A DNA stretch of 64,000 nucleotides from Antedon bifida (lineage: Eukaryota; Echinodermata; Crinoidea; Comatulida; Antedonidae): positions 4,650,001 to 4,714,000 of the forward strand of contig OY727102.1 in the NCBI GenBank assembly GCA_963402885.1. Direction: 5' to 3'. Numbering within the stretch: position 1 is the stretch's first letter; every line of letters starts with the position of its first letter. Shown piece after piece: positions 27,301-39,464 of this stretch. A program made the translations under genes and the position numbers. The notes under the pieces are model-generated. The model saw nothing but the letters and a program-made list of their open reading frames with translations. It was not told where the DNA came from and did no database searches.

Positions 27301-30300
27301 CAAATACATTATAAAGGCAGTGCTACAACATTAACTATCATTACTAGTACTGAAATGGCTTGGACCGCAATGATTTGTTTGGTAATAACAAAATGTTTAA
27401 ATAAAATAATGGAAGATTAAAATAATAATTTGGGACTGTTTGGACCTCAAGAAAATTCTAGTATTGGGGAAAGGCTTTCTATCTGATATCTTGTTTACCT
27501 TTACCTAAATTTAGTCCTGTGTTTAAATAGGTTTTGGCTGAAAACTGAAGAAGTGGTGTAGCTTGCTCCTTATTTAAAATCACTTTACTTCGTGGGTATC
27601 TGTAGAAAAATAACAATATGTTATTTAACAAACATATATATATACCGTATAAATACTGTACCATAAACCCCACTATTAAGGGAACACCTTTGGTATGCAA
27701 CAAAGTGTCCCTTTTAGAAGTGTCCCCTGAATAAGAGTTGGAAAGCACCCTTGATGTTACAAGATGCTATAAATTCAAAACACTACAAAAAAAGAAGTTA
27801 TGAATAAATATATTTATTATTACCTCTGAGATTCACCACTGTTAATAATCTCAACAATGTAGCCACAGTTATCATCATCTTCTCTATAATAACCAATTAT
27901 TTTTCCTAAAGAAAATGAATTAAATAAAATTATAGACAGTATCATTTTTTTTAAACCATAACCATTTTTCTCCATAGTTTGAAATACAGACCATATCGAG
28001 TAATATAGTAGTTTCAGAGCAGCATCTACCAATCTCAGCCTAAAGGCCAACTCAGACAGCATCGTACAACGAAACGTCTTGTCTTGTCGGTGCTATACGA
28101 GTTAAATCTTGACGAGACGAGTTGTCTTGAGATAGATTTGTTGGGTCGTCGGGAGAACTTTCAACACGTTCAATTCTCTCCCGACAAGACCAGTACTCAT
28201 TGGGCCTCGTCGTACAATGCTGTCTGAGTGGTCCTTAACACAGATTCCTATCATTTTTGTTAATATGACAAAGGACTCAAATGCTAACTATTGAAGCAAA
28301 ATTAAAACCCAAAAAGTTACCTAGATTATAGAATTCATTAGCAGACTCTGCTAATACAACTTGTTCTTTTGGAAGCCAACTTTTATGCAAGATATCATTA
28401 ATCGCCACAACACGCTTATCCCCATCATCAAAACGAAATAAATATCTATGTCAATAAAATTTCAAAACAAAATCCGAATTAATAAGTGTGTTTCAAAACA
28501 CCAATTTCTAACAATATAAATGCTGTTTATTTTTCTAGTCTTTACTCTGAGCCATTTTACGTCTTTGAGTGAGTTAAGTATGGTAGGTCATCTCGGAATA
28601 TAACACATTAGATTACATACAGGTAGGATCTAATAAGACCGATTTAATAAAAAAGCGTGTTTAAATTACCTGTGAGGACTATCCTCTTTATCTATAGCTC
28701 CTGGGTAGTAGAATCCATCACGCCACCTCGCCAAGACTCTTACACCAGGAATTAGGTATGGTCCAATTTCAGGATCTGGAGGTTCAGATAAATCTACACT
28801 ACTCTCATCAGTTGTCTGAACTGTCTTAATTTTCCTAGGAGATCTCCGTGGTACTCTTTTTGTGTCTTCTATAATTTCCGTTTCATTGTTCTTTGTGCTT
28901 ACCATCGCCTGAGATTTTAAAGATGTCATCGATGTATTTGGTGATGAACTTGAAGATCCTAAAGCTCCTTGGACTTGTTCCCCTTCCCCATTTCTATGTA
29001 ATGCAGAATTGCTTTTAGATATTGAAGATATGCTACACTCGTTTGACAATTGTCTGCTAAGCCTTCTCGATCTGGTGATGTGAGTTGAGGGCGAGGGCTC
29101 TGTAAAAGCCACCTTCCTTAAACATTTATCGAGTGGAATTCCTTCTTGATTTGTTCTTGACATTGTATCTTTTAAACCTGAACTACTTACAGAACTAAAA
29201 GAAGATTTTGATGTTGAAAGAGAACTGACATCCCCTAGATCCCCTGACGTAAAAGAGGATGTGGTTCGACTCGGAGATACAGGTGTGGGATCTTGATGTT
29301 CTGTTACTCTAACATTTGGAACATCAACTTCCTGAAATAAACAGTATTATGTATTATCATTCATTATATTCCACTATAGAGTATCACAGTGCTGACATCA
29401 AAATACCATGTGACATCCTTTGTTACCCGGCAACAGCCAGCCTGCGACTCAATGATGACAGGACATAGATTCCAATTGCTGAGATAAATTTACCAACATC
29501 AAATTTGCACTTACGGTTCTTTCTTTAACCTCTACAACAACACCGTCTCTTGTACCTTCTTCGCGAATGTACCGTTGAACAATTATAGTTGTTGTCGTTG
29601 TAACTTTTGTAAACCAAATAATCTTCTTGCTATCCGATTTTTCTAGAGGATTTTCTACATTATGAGTACTGTTTGTTGGCTGATCTTGGCCAATACTTTC
29701 AGTATCCATCTAAGAAAAAAAACACAAATAAATAGTAATATGATTATTATAAAAACAACAGGACGTGTGGGGCAGTGTGTTGGACGTTGGATTACTGATC
29801 GTGGTTCGAATCCAACTCTCACCACATTGCTTGTATCCTTAGGCAAGACACTTTACTTACATTTGCCTCTCTCCACCCAGGTGTATAACATGGGTACCAG
29901 GTTAGATCAAGACACAACTTTGCGCTGATTAATTGCTGCATTATGGGAGTATGTTTCCATACGTGGACCGGGGTAATAATAAGCTATGTAAAGCGCCTTT
30001 GAGTATTCATGAAAAGGGCGCTATAGAAATGTTGTAATTATTATTGAAAGTTATTTATTTATTTGAGATGCTGCACCTTTTGAACAGTTGCATTCTCAAT
30101 TGTTGTGCGTTTAAATTCTAAACTTTAAAAACTAAAACAAATATAAAATAAAAGCAAGTATAGTGCTATACTTTCATGAAAATTTAATGAAACATGGCAA
30201 ATTTTGAGCATCATTAAAAACATCATAAACAAGAAATATTTCTTACAAAAAACGCTGCTCGCTTATTGACGTAACAGTTTTAAAGATATATTGTCTCTCT

Positions 30301-33300
30301 GAAAAATATTTTTTATTTCAAATTTGTTTTTGAATGTGTCATTTTATTGTCACATAATAGTTATTCACGTTAACCAAACAATTATTTACCTGAAAAAAAT
30401 GTAATTTAAAACAAAAAATACTTAAATTGTCTGTCAGACAATGGTTTTTGGGTTATAATTAAACGTATCTTTTCTCTTTTTATACGTGAATAAATATTAT
30501 TTTGTTGTTACAGAAGTGAATAACTTGTATTTGAAGTAAAATACAACAAGAATTCATACTTTGATATGAAACAGACTCAATTTCTGTCACTTTAGTTTAT
30601 TTTATTGCTAAGGTCAAGTCTGGGGGTCACTACTTCAAGTGTGAAGTATCCTATTACAAACAAAAACTTTAATGGACTATTTTGATAATAATTCAATGAT
30701 TATCTGACAGCGGATTACAGTCAAATGGGACTCATTGTAAATACCAAAAATGCTTTGGAATTTGTAATTTTAGCATGACCTGTCCTAGTTTACAAAAAAA
30801 CAAAAACGTCGGCCTCTAGAACTATAACCGAGTAGTCCTCTTGGGTTGTAGCTGGCTAAAGCAGCAGTGTGAAAATGTAATACAAACAATATAAAAGACA
30901 GAAAAATTAACTTATCATGTATTAAGAAAGTAATCTAATAATCTAGTTTTTGAACTATAAGACTCCAATATTCTAATTTCAATAGAATCTCAGCCTATAA
31001 TACATTAAAATTGTAAAAAAGCATGTTGTTACAGCTAAGTCTTTAGAAAATAAATACCCACCTGTTCATTTTCAAGACTAGTTCTTTTCTTTACTCTTTC
31101 CTGTATGGTTGCAGTACCTTGTTTTGATTTAGCCTGCAAACTACTGCTTCTGTTAAGACTGCTCACTCTTACAGGAGTTCTCTTCTTATTTACTTTTCTT
31201 GAACTTTTTGGAGTCACAACCTTTTGTTTAGAAGATGCATCTTTTTTCTTAGAATTTTTCCTTGTTACTACACTCTGATCGGATGATACATCAACCAACC
31301 TTCTCCGTTTGATACTGACAGACCCACCAGACACTTCAGATTGCCGTTTTAATTGAACTGGTGTTCCATAGCATTGGGAATCACTAAATTCAAAGGGATC
31401 TCTTCTCTCTTTCTGCATACTAGCTTGTTTCCTTGGTGACTGACGACGAGTAAAAGATACTGGTTGTATTTGTCGAGTATTTTCATTATAAATTTCATTT
31501 TCTATTATTTCAGTATCTGCACTAATGTTAAATGTCTTATCATGGTTGCTACTGCTTTCAACATCAAAAGAATTCCTATTACTAGGAATATCACTCTGAA
31601 AATTCTTGAAGCTACTGCTGGACTCATTACTGACATCATCAACCTTCTCTGCAGTTTCATTGGCTTCTTGTACTTTAGTGAACACCGAAGGTTTCTTCGT
31701 TGGGCTTTCTTTGGCAATTTTCATTAGTGTTCCACTATCTGCTGGTCTGGCAACATGAAATACCGGAGTGCCTTCTGTGTTGTTGTCAGTTTCTACCGGT
31801 GAAGTAATAGCATGATGTTTTATGGTTTCTATCTGCAAAATGATTAAAAGTGACTTAACCTAGATTTACTTGACCTATATAATTATATTCCTAGGCAACT
31901 GTTTTAACAAAATATAAGGCACATCTTAAGTTAAACAAGAAGTTAATTGAGCTTGGTCCAGTGATTAAGTAATTGTTATTAGCAATCTTAATTAATACGT
32001 CTAAATGTTCTAATTTCATAATAGCTATTAAGTGATACCTTATTGTCCTTTTGCTGATTATCAGTATGTTCAATTATAGCAGTATCCTCCTTTTCCAAGA
32101 TAGGTGTGCTGTGTTGAGGGCCTTGAAGGCCTTTTTTCATTATTTCTCCAACTCCAGAAATTACATCGGAAACTGGTTTTATACTGTTTTCTTTTGGAAG
32201 ACTAAAATGAAAACCATTTCCTAAAAAGATGAAAAATTGTACTAGATAGTTTTCAAAATATTTTTGCCACAATAAAACCAAAGGCATAACCTTCAATAAA
32301 TACAACAAAATACCTGATGTGTCTTTAGGAGACTGAGTAACATTTGTATTTTGAACAAATGAATTAGGCTGGCAATTCTCAACAGGACTCAAGTCCACAA
32401 TACTGGCAACATGTTCACATTCTACTGCCTTATGTTTACCTTCACTCTCAGTCACTGAAACAAAATTGAAATCATAACTTTAAATAGTGAAATGAAATGT
32501 TTGTTTCACACCACTATGTTCAGTTCAACTCTTCATTTTCACCCTCAGGTATTTATTATTACTAATCAATTTTAAAAGGGTAAAATAATACCTTGTTTAC
32601 TGATGGTAACTTGTGACTTCCCAGGCTGTGTGTCACATTGGGTCTGTGTGAAATGAAGATGCCAATCTTGCGAAGTAGCTGTGACATCATCATCTGCTTT
32701 ATCCTGATCAGCATCTAAGCTAACTTTAACCTCTTTTTCATCAGATTTAGTTTGAACTTCATCATTCTGAGGATCATCATTGCTGTCATCGTCAAATAAA
32801 TCTTGTTCAGTTTCCTGAGACATTACATCTTCAGCTTGAATAGTAAATTTGGTTTAAATCAGTTTACACTCATCTTATTTTCTATTTTTGTGGGACAATA
32901 CATTTAATAACACAACTCGACTGTTTGTGCAGCTCTTACCTTTATTACTGTTATCATTTGGTAAATCATGCTCATCTTCCTTAAATAGATCCTTTAAAGA
33001 AAAATCAATTGTAAATCAAAATTCATCCATTTAAATGTGAACAAATAATTTCAAAGTTACAGATGGAAACAAGCTTCCTAAAAATTACTAAATCAAAAAA
33101 GAAAATCACAACCATTATGAAAAGAAAATGATGAAGCTAAAATTTAACCTGGGTACTAGCTGGATTGTCAAGTTGAGTTGTTTTCTTTGGTGGAGCACTA
33201 GCACTTCTTCTCTTGTTAGTGTCTTTCTCAACAATCATTTTTACTGTAAGCAGAAGATAACAATAGTGAGTGAGTGGCCGAGCGGTTAAGACAGTGGAAC

Positions 33301-35153
33301 CGTAATTACGTAGCCATAACATCGGCAGGGGTTCGAGGCTCACTCACTCCATGGTTCTGGTGGTAGAACGAGTCTTCTCGGATAAGGACTATAAACCGTA
33401 GGTCCAGTGTACACAACTAGCTCGTGTGCACTTTAAAGAACCTAGTACATCTTTCGAGACGAGTAGGGGGTTACCCCGGTGTATTAGTACATCACAGCCA
33501 CTGATCACCAACTGTGTTTTACCCCACTATTTCAAGGAGGGGATGTGACCCAGATACATTACCAGAACCAAATATTAAGCAGGTAGAGAAAATTGGGGCC
33601 CACCAGACACTGCCAAAAGACAGTGAAAATCAGCCAGCAACAGTTTCAATTGTTTCTAAGTGCCAGTTATAATTATCTAATCCTCTTTTAAAAAAGTTTT
33701 AATGTTAAATCACTATTTTCATACATGGTACACTGGATATTTCTCCTGAATTCTTCAAATTCTTAAAATTTCGTATTTGCATTTCAGTAGCTGATAAATT
33801 ATCTTTTCCTCCTGAAGTGTTTCGGCTTCTTGTACTCTCAGTACAACTTGATCGAACAGACGTTTGCCATGCCTAGAATAAATAATAAATACACAATTTA
33901 CAGGTACAGTGAATCTTTATTTGTAATTTGTGTCTCAAAGTGTTTAATATAAAAATTTAGGGAAACTTAAATACCTGGAACTGAGCAGACTGCTCCACAG
34001 ATTCAGCTTCAATTTCTTCTGGTGAATCTGATGATTTTGAGTGGTTTTCAGAGCTCTGTGTCATCTCTGCAGACATCAGCTGTTGATTTACAACTTGCTG
34101 CCATATTGGTATCTGAAAATATACAATTGATGTAAATACTGTACTCAGACGTCCAAGTAATAATAATCTCGGTATTATTAGATAATTAGACAAACCTCAA
34201 AGGCATTATTGGTTTCTTTAGAAAAATATGGTTCAGTTTCCGCCAATTCCAAGTTAACCCGAACATTAGAAGGTTCAACATCCGATTCTAAAAAAAAAAG
34301 TAAATCAAATACTTCAAGAGTACAATTTCTTTAACCAATATTTTTAATGGCACGAAATACAAAAATGACATATTTTATAATTTTAATTGTCTCATTATTT
34401 ATTATTACAAAATAATCTATTTAATTTATTTATATATCTTAAAATTGTCATGGTTCGGGGGACAATACATCATTAAGGCTCAAACCTCAACTCTACAGTA
34501 GTATTTTAAGATTAATAAGTTGAAGGGTATAGAGGGGTCTAGAATTGCACTTAAAGGAAACCTACCAAGTGTTTGTGATGGGGAGCTGATATGAATGGTT
34601 GCAGGTTCAAAATCCTCCTCTGCTGCCTTTCTTGAAGATTTCTGTCCAGAGAGATGAAGGCTCGCAATTGTTTCTGATGGTGTGCAGATAATTGGTTGGC
34701 TTTCGACTATTAATGCAAAAAGTAAAGTAGTTTCATTTGCAAATACTGGTCTAAACTCACTTGCAAGATGCTTTTTCTATGGCTTGATTTTAATAACAGA
34801 ATAAATTCTTCGCTCAACAAAGTGTCCCTTTAATCTGACAACAGCAACAATCGTCAATAATCTTAAATATACACTGTTTACTAACCAATATCAACATCCT
34901 CATCTTGTGAAGCTGGTATGATCACTTCATCTACATGGTATGCTCCTGGAGATGGTGCAATGATGCAATCAGAAGCATCAGAAGTACTTGTATTGGCAAC
35001 AAATGACCTTGATGTCAGTCGACCATTACTACCATTACTTGAAAGTGAACTACTGCTGGACAAGGAACTAGAAGAAGTGGGATTTTTATTCTCTCTCTTT
35101 GTGCGATTACTACCATCTTTTTTAAAATCAGGTGTAGGCCAACCTGTAAACAT
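24353..35153 (-). CDS. TP53BP1: TP53BP1 (53BP1) orthologue: tandem-Tudor and tandem-BRCT DNA-damage adaptor, 23 coding exons
   Basis: The coding exons run from ATG at 35153 to TGA at 24355-24353. The larger ones are 35153-34886, 32834-32592, 31832-31062, 29709-29515, 29331-28670 and 26772-26542; all phases agree, giving 1478 aa (human about 1970). A conserved HFSLPKE string (about aa 443) and SGDLGDVSS (about aa 854) match known 53BP1 segments. The tandem Tudor is near aa 1014-1130 (VRVLARWRDGFYYPG, then RFDDGD). KKRKTK is a likely NLS. BRCT1 starts at LFKGIHFLITH (about aa 1246) and BRCT2 ends with VVSTEWVIQCLING. 53BP1 binds H4K20me2/H2AK15ub nucleosomes at double-strand breaks and promotes end-joining. 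The N-terminal two-thirds is low-complexity, acidic and rich in SQ/TQ and SP sites. An in-frame stop precedes the ATG. Confidence 0.95.
25560..25757. repeat. Minisatellite with two unit types (about 26 and 21-23 bp)
   Basis: Units of the form gaggatatactactttgtat plus gcaaat give way to a shorter form, gaggatatactgcatatgca plus aat. About eight units are visible with few differences. It lies in the TP53BP1 intron between the coding exons ending at 25798 and starting at 25489. Confidence 0.85.
28043..28236. mobile_element. 194-bp MITE with about 30-bp terminal inverted repeats
   Basis: The left end (28043-28072) reads aaggccaactcagacagcat and the reverse complement of the right end (28206-28236) reads aaggaccactcagacagcat; both continue into a cgtac(a/g)acga block. 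The interior is partly self-complementary (cgtcttgtcttgtcgg versus cccgacaagac). No frame; no certain target duplication. It sits in the TP53BP1 intron between the two Tudor-encoding exons ending at 28321 and starting at 27905. Confidence 0.75.
29762..30040 (+). mobile_element. tRNA-derived SINE with invertebrate-type tail
   Basis: A box-B promoter ggttcgaatcc (29803-29813) and a box-A-like region (tggggcagtgtgttgga) form the tRNA head. The body (ccttaggcaagacactttac) and the tail (taaagcgcctttgag, gggcgctatagaaatg) are typical of invertebrate tRNA-SINEs. It ends in a short att-rich run. It is inserted in the TP53BP1 intron upstream of the exon starting at 29709, on the opposite strand to the gene. 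Confidence 0.8.
33268..33660 (+). mobile_element. SINE with Leu/Ser-type tRNA head
   Basis: Box A tggccgagcggttaaga (33275-33291) has the GCCGAG(C/T)GG core typical of Leu/Ser tRNAs. Box B ggttcgaggctc starts at 33330. The body contains tccagtgtacac, tttaaagaacc and gtagggggttac, shared with the fragment at 6600-6725. It fills most of the TP53BP1 intron between exons starting at 33243 and ending at 33725. The absence of a clean acceptor-stem fold argues against a real tRNA gene. Confidence 0.75.
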
Positions 35154-36700
35154 GATGGTAGGCTACTCGTACAGTAGATTAATTATCTGAAAACAAATGA
35201 GTAAAGTTTATTTGCTTAAACTTTGCCTGCATCCAATTCAATGTCGGATCTTTAACAATGGGCAGTTGCGTTCCGTTGGCGGAACCGTAACCACAGCTTC
35301 TTTGGCTTAAGTTCTTTTAGCTGGCGGTGCCAGCCAATTAGAAATTGATTTTTTGTGTAACTTTCTGTGAAACATGCCATTTTTGTTCAAGCTGGCGATG
35401 CTCCAAAGTCTAGTAAATACCAGTTGAGTTTATCGTGACCAAATTAAAACAAGACAAGACATGATCGCAAATGCATCCAACATCATAAAACAAAACTCAT
35501 CACTATGTACAATGCCACATGCACGTCATATGTTAGAATATTGAGCACAAAAAAACGATTCAAAATGTGTACATGAATTCGTATCTACAATTCAACAGCT
35601 TCCAGGAAACGTTTTAGTCTTCAGTATCACTTTTCATTCTGAGGAGTTATAACATATTGAAATTTACTGGAATGATGAAAATAAGTGACCCAAGCTATTC
35701 ACGCTCTTGAACATGATGACGTCATCAAAATTGTTAAAATTGTAAATCATGCGAAAGATAATTGATTGACCTAGACAATATCAAAATATGGGGGAAAATG
35801 GAATACGGTTAAGTGGAGATGCGCTCTATTAAATGTGATGATGAGCTATGAGGAAAGAGACAAAAATCCTATATTTTATATTCGAGTGGCCATACGATGT
35901 TTTAAGTATAAATGGTTTAAAATTTGGTAAAATTACTAGAAAAGGCTGGAAAAACATAATTCACATGGAAAAATTATGTTGTTAACGCTACATGGACATT
36001 TTAACATGCTTAAAATGACATGGAACGAGTAGAAAGTTGATTAGAAATTGATTTTTTGTGTAACTTTCTGTGGAACATGCTTTTTTTTCAATAGAAAGTT
36101 TGCGAACATTGATATAAATTACACTTTTGCTAAGTTTTAATTTAAAATGTTATTTCGTTTTTACCTATTTTAAAAACGCGAAATTCATAAATCGTGCTTA
36201 AGTCACGTTGCGCAATTGTAAACGTGTCATGAAAATGTGAATGACGATATGTTGAGAAAGTTACAAAATGTTGATGCAAGTTTTAGAGATATATGCAAGA
36301 CACAAATATTACATAAAAAGAAAAAAATGAATGACCCTCAACTAAGGAGAAGCTTGCTCTACAGCCTAGCTGGCCTATCTACTACTACTACACTAGCTAG
36401 GCTATAGGTGTCTAGGCCTAGGTAGGCCTAGGCTAGTATTTACTTACCCCTAGCTAGCCTAGTACTAGGTAGCTTAGGCCTAGCCTCTACAGGAGGCCTA
36501 ACTATTTGATAAAATAGGCCTGGCTAGGTAGGCCTAGCTAGGCTAACTCTAATCTAATAATAATATTAATCGTTTCTAGACAACCCACCTAGGCTAGCCT
36601 AGTAGGTGTAAAAGAGAACCTTCCCTCTTCCGCTTACCTCAACCTAGGCCTCAAAATATTATGAATATGACGTTGACTGACGTGCACAGCAAAAATAAAC
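35154..36700 (-). promoter_or_regulatory. TP53BP1: TP53BP1 5' UTR exon, first intron and promoter side
   Basis: The first coding exon has a strong acceptor (tttgttttcag) with exon sequence from 35186, leaving 33 nt of 5' UTR before ATG. A strong donor (gag|gtaagc on the minus strand, exon end 36638) lies 1.45 kb upstream in a GC-richer, CpG-containing patch, so a non-coding first exon starting around 36.7 kb is inferred. The intron contains a pair of similar blocks with tgtaactttctgtg (near 35356 and 36058) and a dense taggccta cluster (36380-36620). Confidence 0.6.
36370..36625. repeat. Dense cluster of TAGGCCTA / CTAGGCTAG palindromic motifs
   Basis: More than ten overlapping occurrences of aggcct, ctaggc and gcctag strings, many as the palindrome taggccta, lie in 250 bp next to the TP53BP1 first exon. 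Smaller clusters occur near the 5' ends of ARL15 (37070-37165), NDUFS4 (43450-43595), RIOK2 (47950-48080) and TM6SF (8241-8263). Confidence 0.8.
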
Positions 36701-36966
36701 AAAAATACGAGCATGTGCGCCTTGTCCCGCGCGTTACAAACATGTCACAACTTGACGTAGAATTACGCCTCTGCAATTGGTTCATTAAAGTATGACGTAA
36801 TTGAGAATATTTTTTTATTAAAATGAGGTGTACAGACGTTATTAGGACACTTTTTAAAGTCTGTACTTTAAAGACTAAAGAAATTGTTTGGGGGCGGCGG
36901 TATCTTTATTTTGCAATGATTTTTCCGATTTTCTAAACTTTATATTAAAAAGGAGATTAAAGCAAT
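36701..36966. promoter_or_regulatory. Compact bidirectional promoter, TP53BP1 / ARL15
   Basis: Only about 330 bp lie between the TP53BP1 first-exon donor and the ARL15 start codon. The stretch contains CpG-bearing gcgcgttac, gacgtaattga and tgacgtgca-like strings, resembling CRE/ATF half-sites (tgacgt). No TATA box. The function is inferred from spacing. Confidence 0.45.
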
Positions 36967-39464
36967 ATGCCTAATCTATGTGAGTCATGTGGGTTTCTAG
37001 TAGGAGCATGTAGGATTTGTTTTTACACGGTAAGTACAACTGAAACAGCTATAGAAACCATTAGTGTTGGACTAGCCTATAATAGGCTAATAGAGGCCTG
37101 CTTGGCGGCTCCTCTCTACTCCTCTTCTCTCTCAATTCCTCTCTCTAGCTAGCTAGGCCTAGCTAGCAAGGATGGATCTGATTTGACGTGTCTCCCTGGC
37201 TGGCTTTATTTACAAGAGGATTAGGCGTGCGTCTATTACTGCTTGTATATATATATATATACAGTATATCCTAAAATTAAATAAATTAATATTAAATAAT
37301 TTTATATGTTTAATAATTCAATTATTGAATATTATTGTTAATGTTTTTGGATCTCCATGTTTTTTAAAAAGTATTATTTAATAAAGGTCAAAACACAATT
37401 AATTGCGTTTCAGGATTACTACTATAGTACTAGCTGCATTATATATGAGAGTATGTTGCCATATGTCATCATGTTTGATAAAAAAAAATGACCAGGGTAA
37501 TATAATAATGTGAAGTGATTAGAAGCATTGTGTGTAAAGCACAATAGTATATAAGAATGTGAATATTAGTTACTACAGTAAATATTGCTTGCAGGCCTAC
37601 TTTGAGTCTTGCAGTACATTCAAGATTTACAAATGCCTACAAAATAATTCAAGTTCATCCAGTTGACACAAATATTTTGATTCAATGTACTGTACAGTAA
37701 TAGTTCAAAACCATTTGTATTTATTAGTGCTGTCAGGCATTATGTTGCAAGCAACCACCAGTATCTAGACCTGAATATTCAGCTGTGTGTTTAGGTTTGT
37801 CTAACGTTGGCAAGACAACAATTTTAACAAACTTGTGTGGGGAAGATGAAAGTTCAATTGTACCAACTGTAGGTAAGAGACACCATTAGTATCCTGAAAA
37901 TATTTAACAAACTAATAGTAAAAAGATTTAAAATTACTTATAATATTCATTATTTTTACTTTGTTGGACCTGATGTGAAAAAAAAGAATTATTGAAAGTT
38001 TGAGCATTTTATTATTTCATTATATTAATTCTCTACACTGTTATTGTATACATACACAAATATATTTCACAGAAAATAAATGTCAAAAATTAACAAATAA
38101 AATAATGTATAAAAGTTCAAAAGAGAGAGATTAGATTAGTTTCTTTTAAACAGAACAAAAGTTTAAGTTGAGTCCCTACAACATATATCCTGTCAGTATA
38201 TTTCCAGTTTTATTTTGCAAATTTGAGTATTTGCACCTTTTAATTCTTAGCTTTTGAAACTAGTAGTATAAAAACAATTAAAGTGTACAGTAAATGTAAT
38301 AGTGTAATATTTGTTTACTTTTAATAGGTTTTAGTATCAAGGCTATTGGATTTGATGATGCCATTTTAAGCATTAAAGAACTTGGAGGTTTGTCATTCCA
38401 GTTTTGCTACTAAACCCATTAGTTTTTGGCTGAGTTGACTTGAGGTCAAGTTGAATTGAGGCTGAGTTGACTTGACGCCGACTTGACTTGGGGACGACTT
38501 GACTTTAGCCGAGTCGGTTTAGGGACGACTTGACCTGCACCCGGTGATACACACAATGTCCAGTAGTTGTTTTTATCAGAGGCGGGCATGAACACTCACA
38601 TTTAAAGTATAGTTCCAACTACTGTACCCTTAACTTGTTGTAACTACATCCCTGAGTGAGTCTGAAGACAAGATAACCCGCTTCATACTGTGACATACTG
38701 TATTGTAGGTCTGGACTATGAGCTTGACCAATAAGGTTTTAGATATGAAAACAAAAAAATGCTGAATCAACATGCATTAAGGTACAGCAATAAATTGCTA
38801 ACTGAGGATGGGTGGGGAGAGATCACAAACAAATTTATATTTCACATATTTTGTCTTCAGGTGGTGATAAAGTACGGCAGTATTGGAATCGTTACTTTGA
38901 TGGAGCTGAAGCAGTTATATTTGTTGTGGATTCTGCAAGTCCTGAAGACCAGTTGCAGATGATAGGTGATGAAATGAAGGCTGCTCTGTGTAACAATGCA
39001 TTGAAAGGGTTACCACTGCTAGTGTTGGCACATTGTCAGGATAAAAAAGGAGCAAGGAGCATTGAAGAGGTAAATATTTATAGATGGTTGTTATCCCATG
39101 TCAAGACATGACAGTTGATATAGATAACTTGTGTTTTTTAAAAACGTTTTGAATATAGCACCGATAATAAGATTGAAACAGTACTGTCTGCAGATTGGAT
39201 ATATTATGTATATCTTTTTGCTTATTAAATTTGCATTTGGATTTATATATATAATTGTAATGCTCTGGCTGCTGATTTGCAATCAACTATTACTATCATT
39301 TTATTCAGATCACTGAATTGCTGGACCTTGAGATGATAGGAGATGGTCGTCCATGGATAGTGCATGCTAGTTCAATTAATGACAGTTCAACAGTTCGCAG
39401 TGGTTTTACAAGGCTTATACAGTTACTTATTGGTGTAGATGAGGTAGATTCAAATCGTATATGA
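36967..39464 (+). CDS. ARL15: ARL15 orthologue, ARF-like small GTPase
   Basis: Exons 36967-37029, 37728-37872, 38328-38387, 38861-39069 and 39309-39464 join in frame to 210 aa (human 204). A Cys-rich N-terminus (ALCCKQPP) precedes the P-loop GLSNVGKT. TVGFSIKAI carries the switch I Thr, KELGG replaces the usual DxGG of G3, and LAHCQDK stands at the G4 (NKxD) position. ELGG and the H-Q-D-type G4 are characteristic of ARL15 rather than damage. The paired Cys residues suggest membrane anchoring by palmitoylation (inference). Vertebrate ARL15 binds CNNM magnesium transporters. The gene is head-to-head with TP53BP1. Confidence 0.94.

Noticed and set aside
31464-31838. Plus-strand and alternate-frame open frames over 31.4-31.8 kb
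   Set aside because: They are shadows of the large TP53BP1 coding exon on the minus strand.
33275-33345. Possible tRNA-Leu/Ser gene
   Set aside because: Box A and box B are good, but no acceptor-stem pairing was found and the SINE body follows directly.
35146-35153. tttacag|gt as acceptor of the first TP53BP1 coding exon, removing the MFTG start
   Set aside because: That would leave no start codon downstream in frame. The stronger tttgttttcag acceptor at 35187 keeps the ATG with a short 5' UTR.
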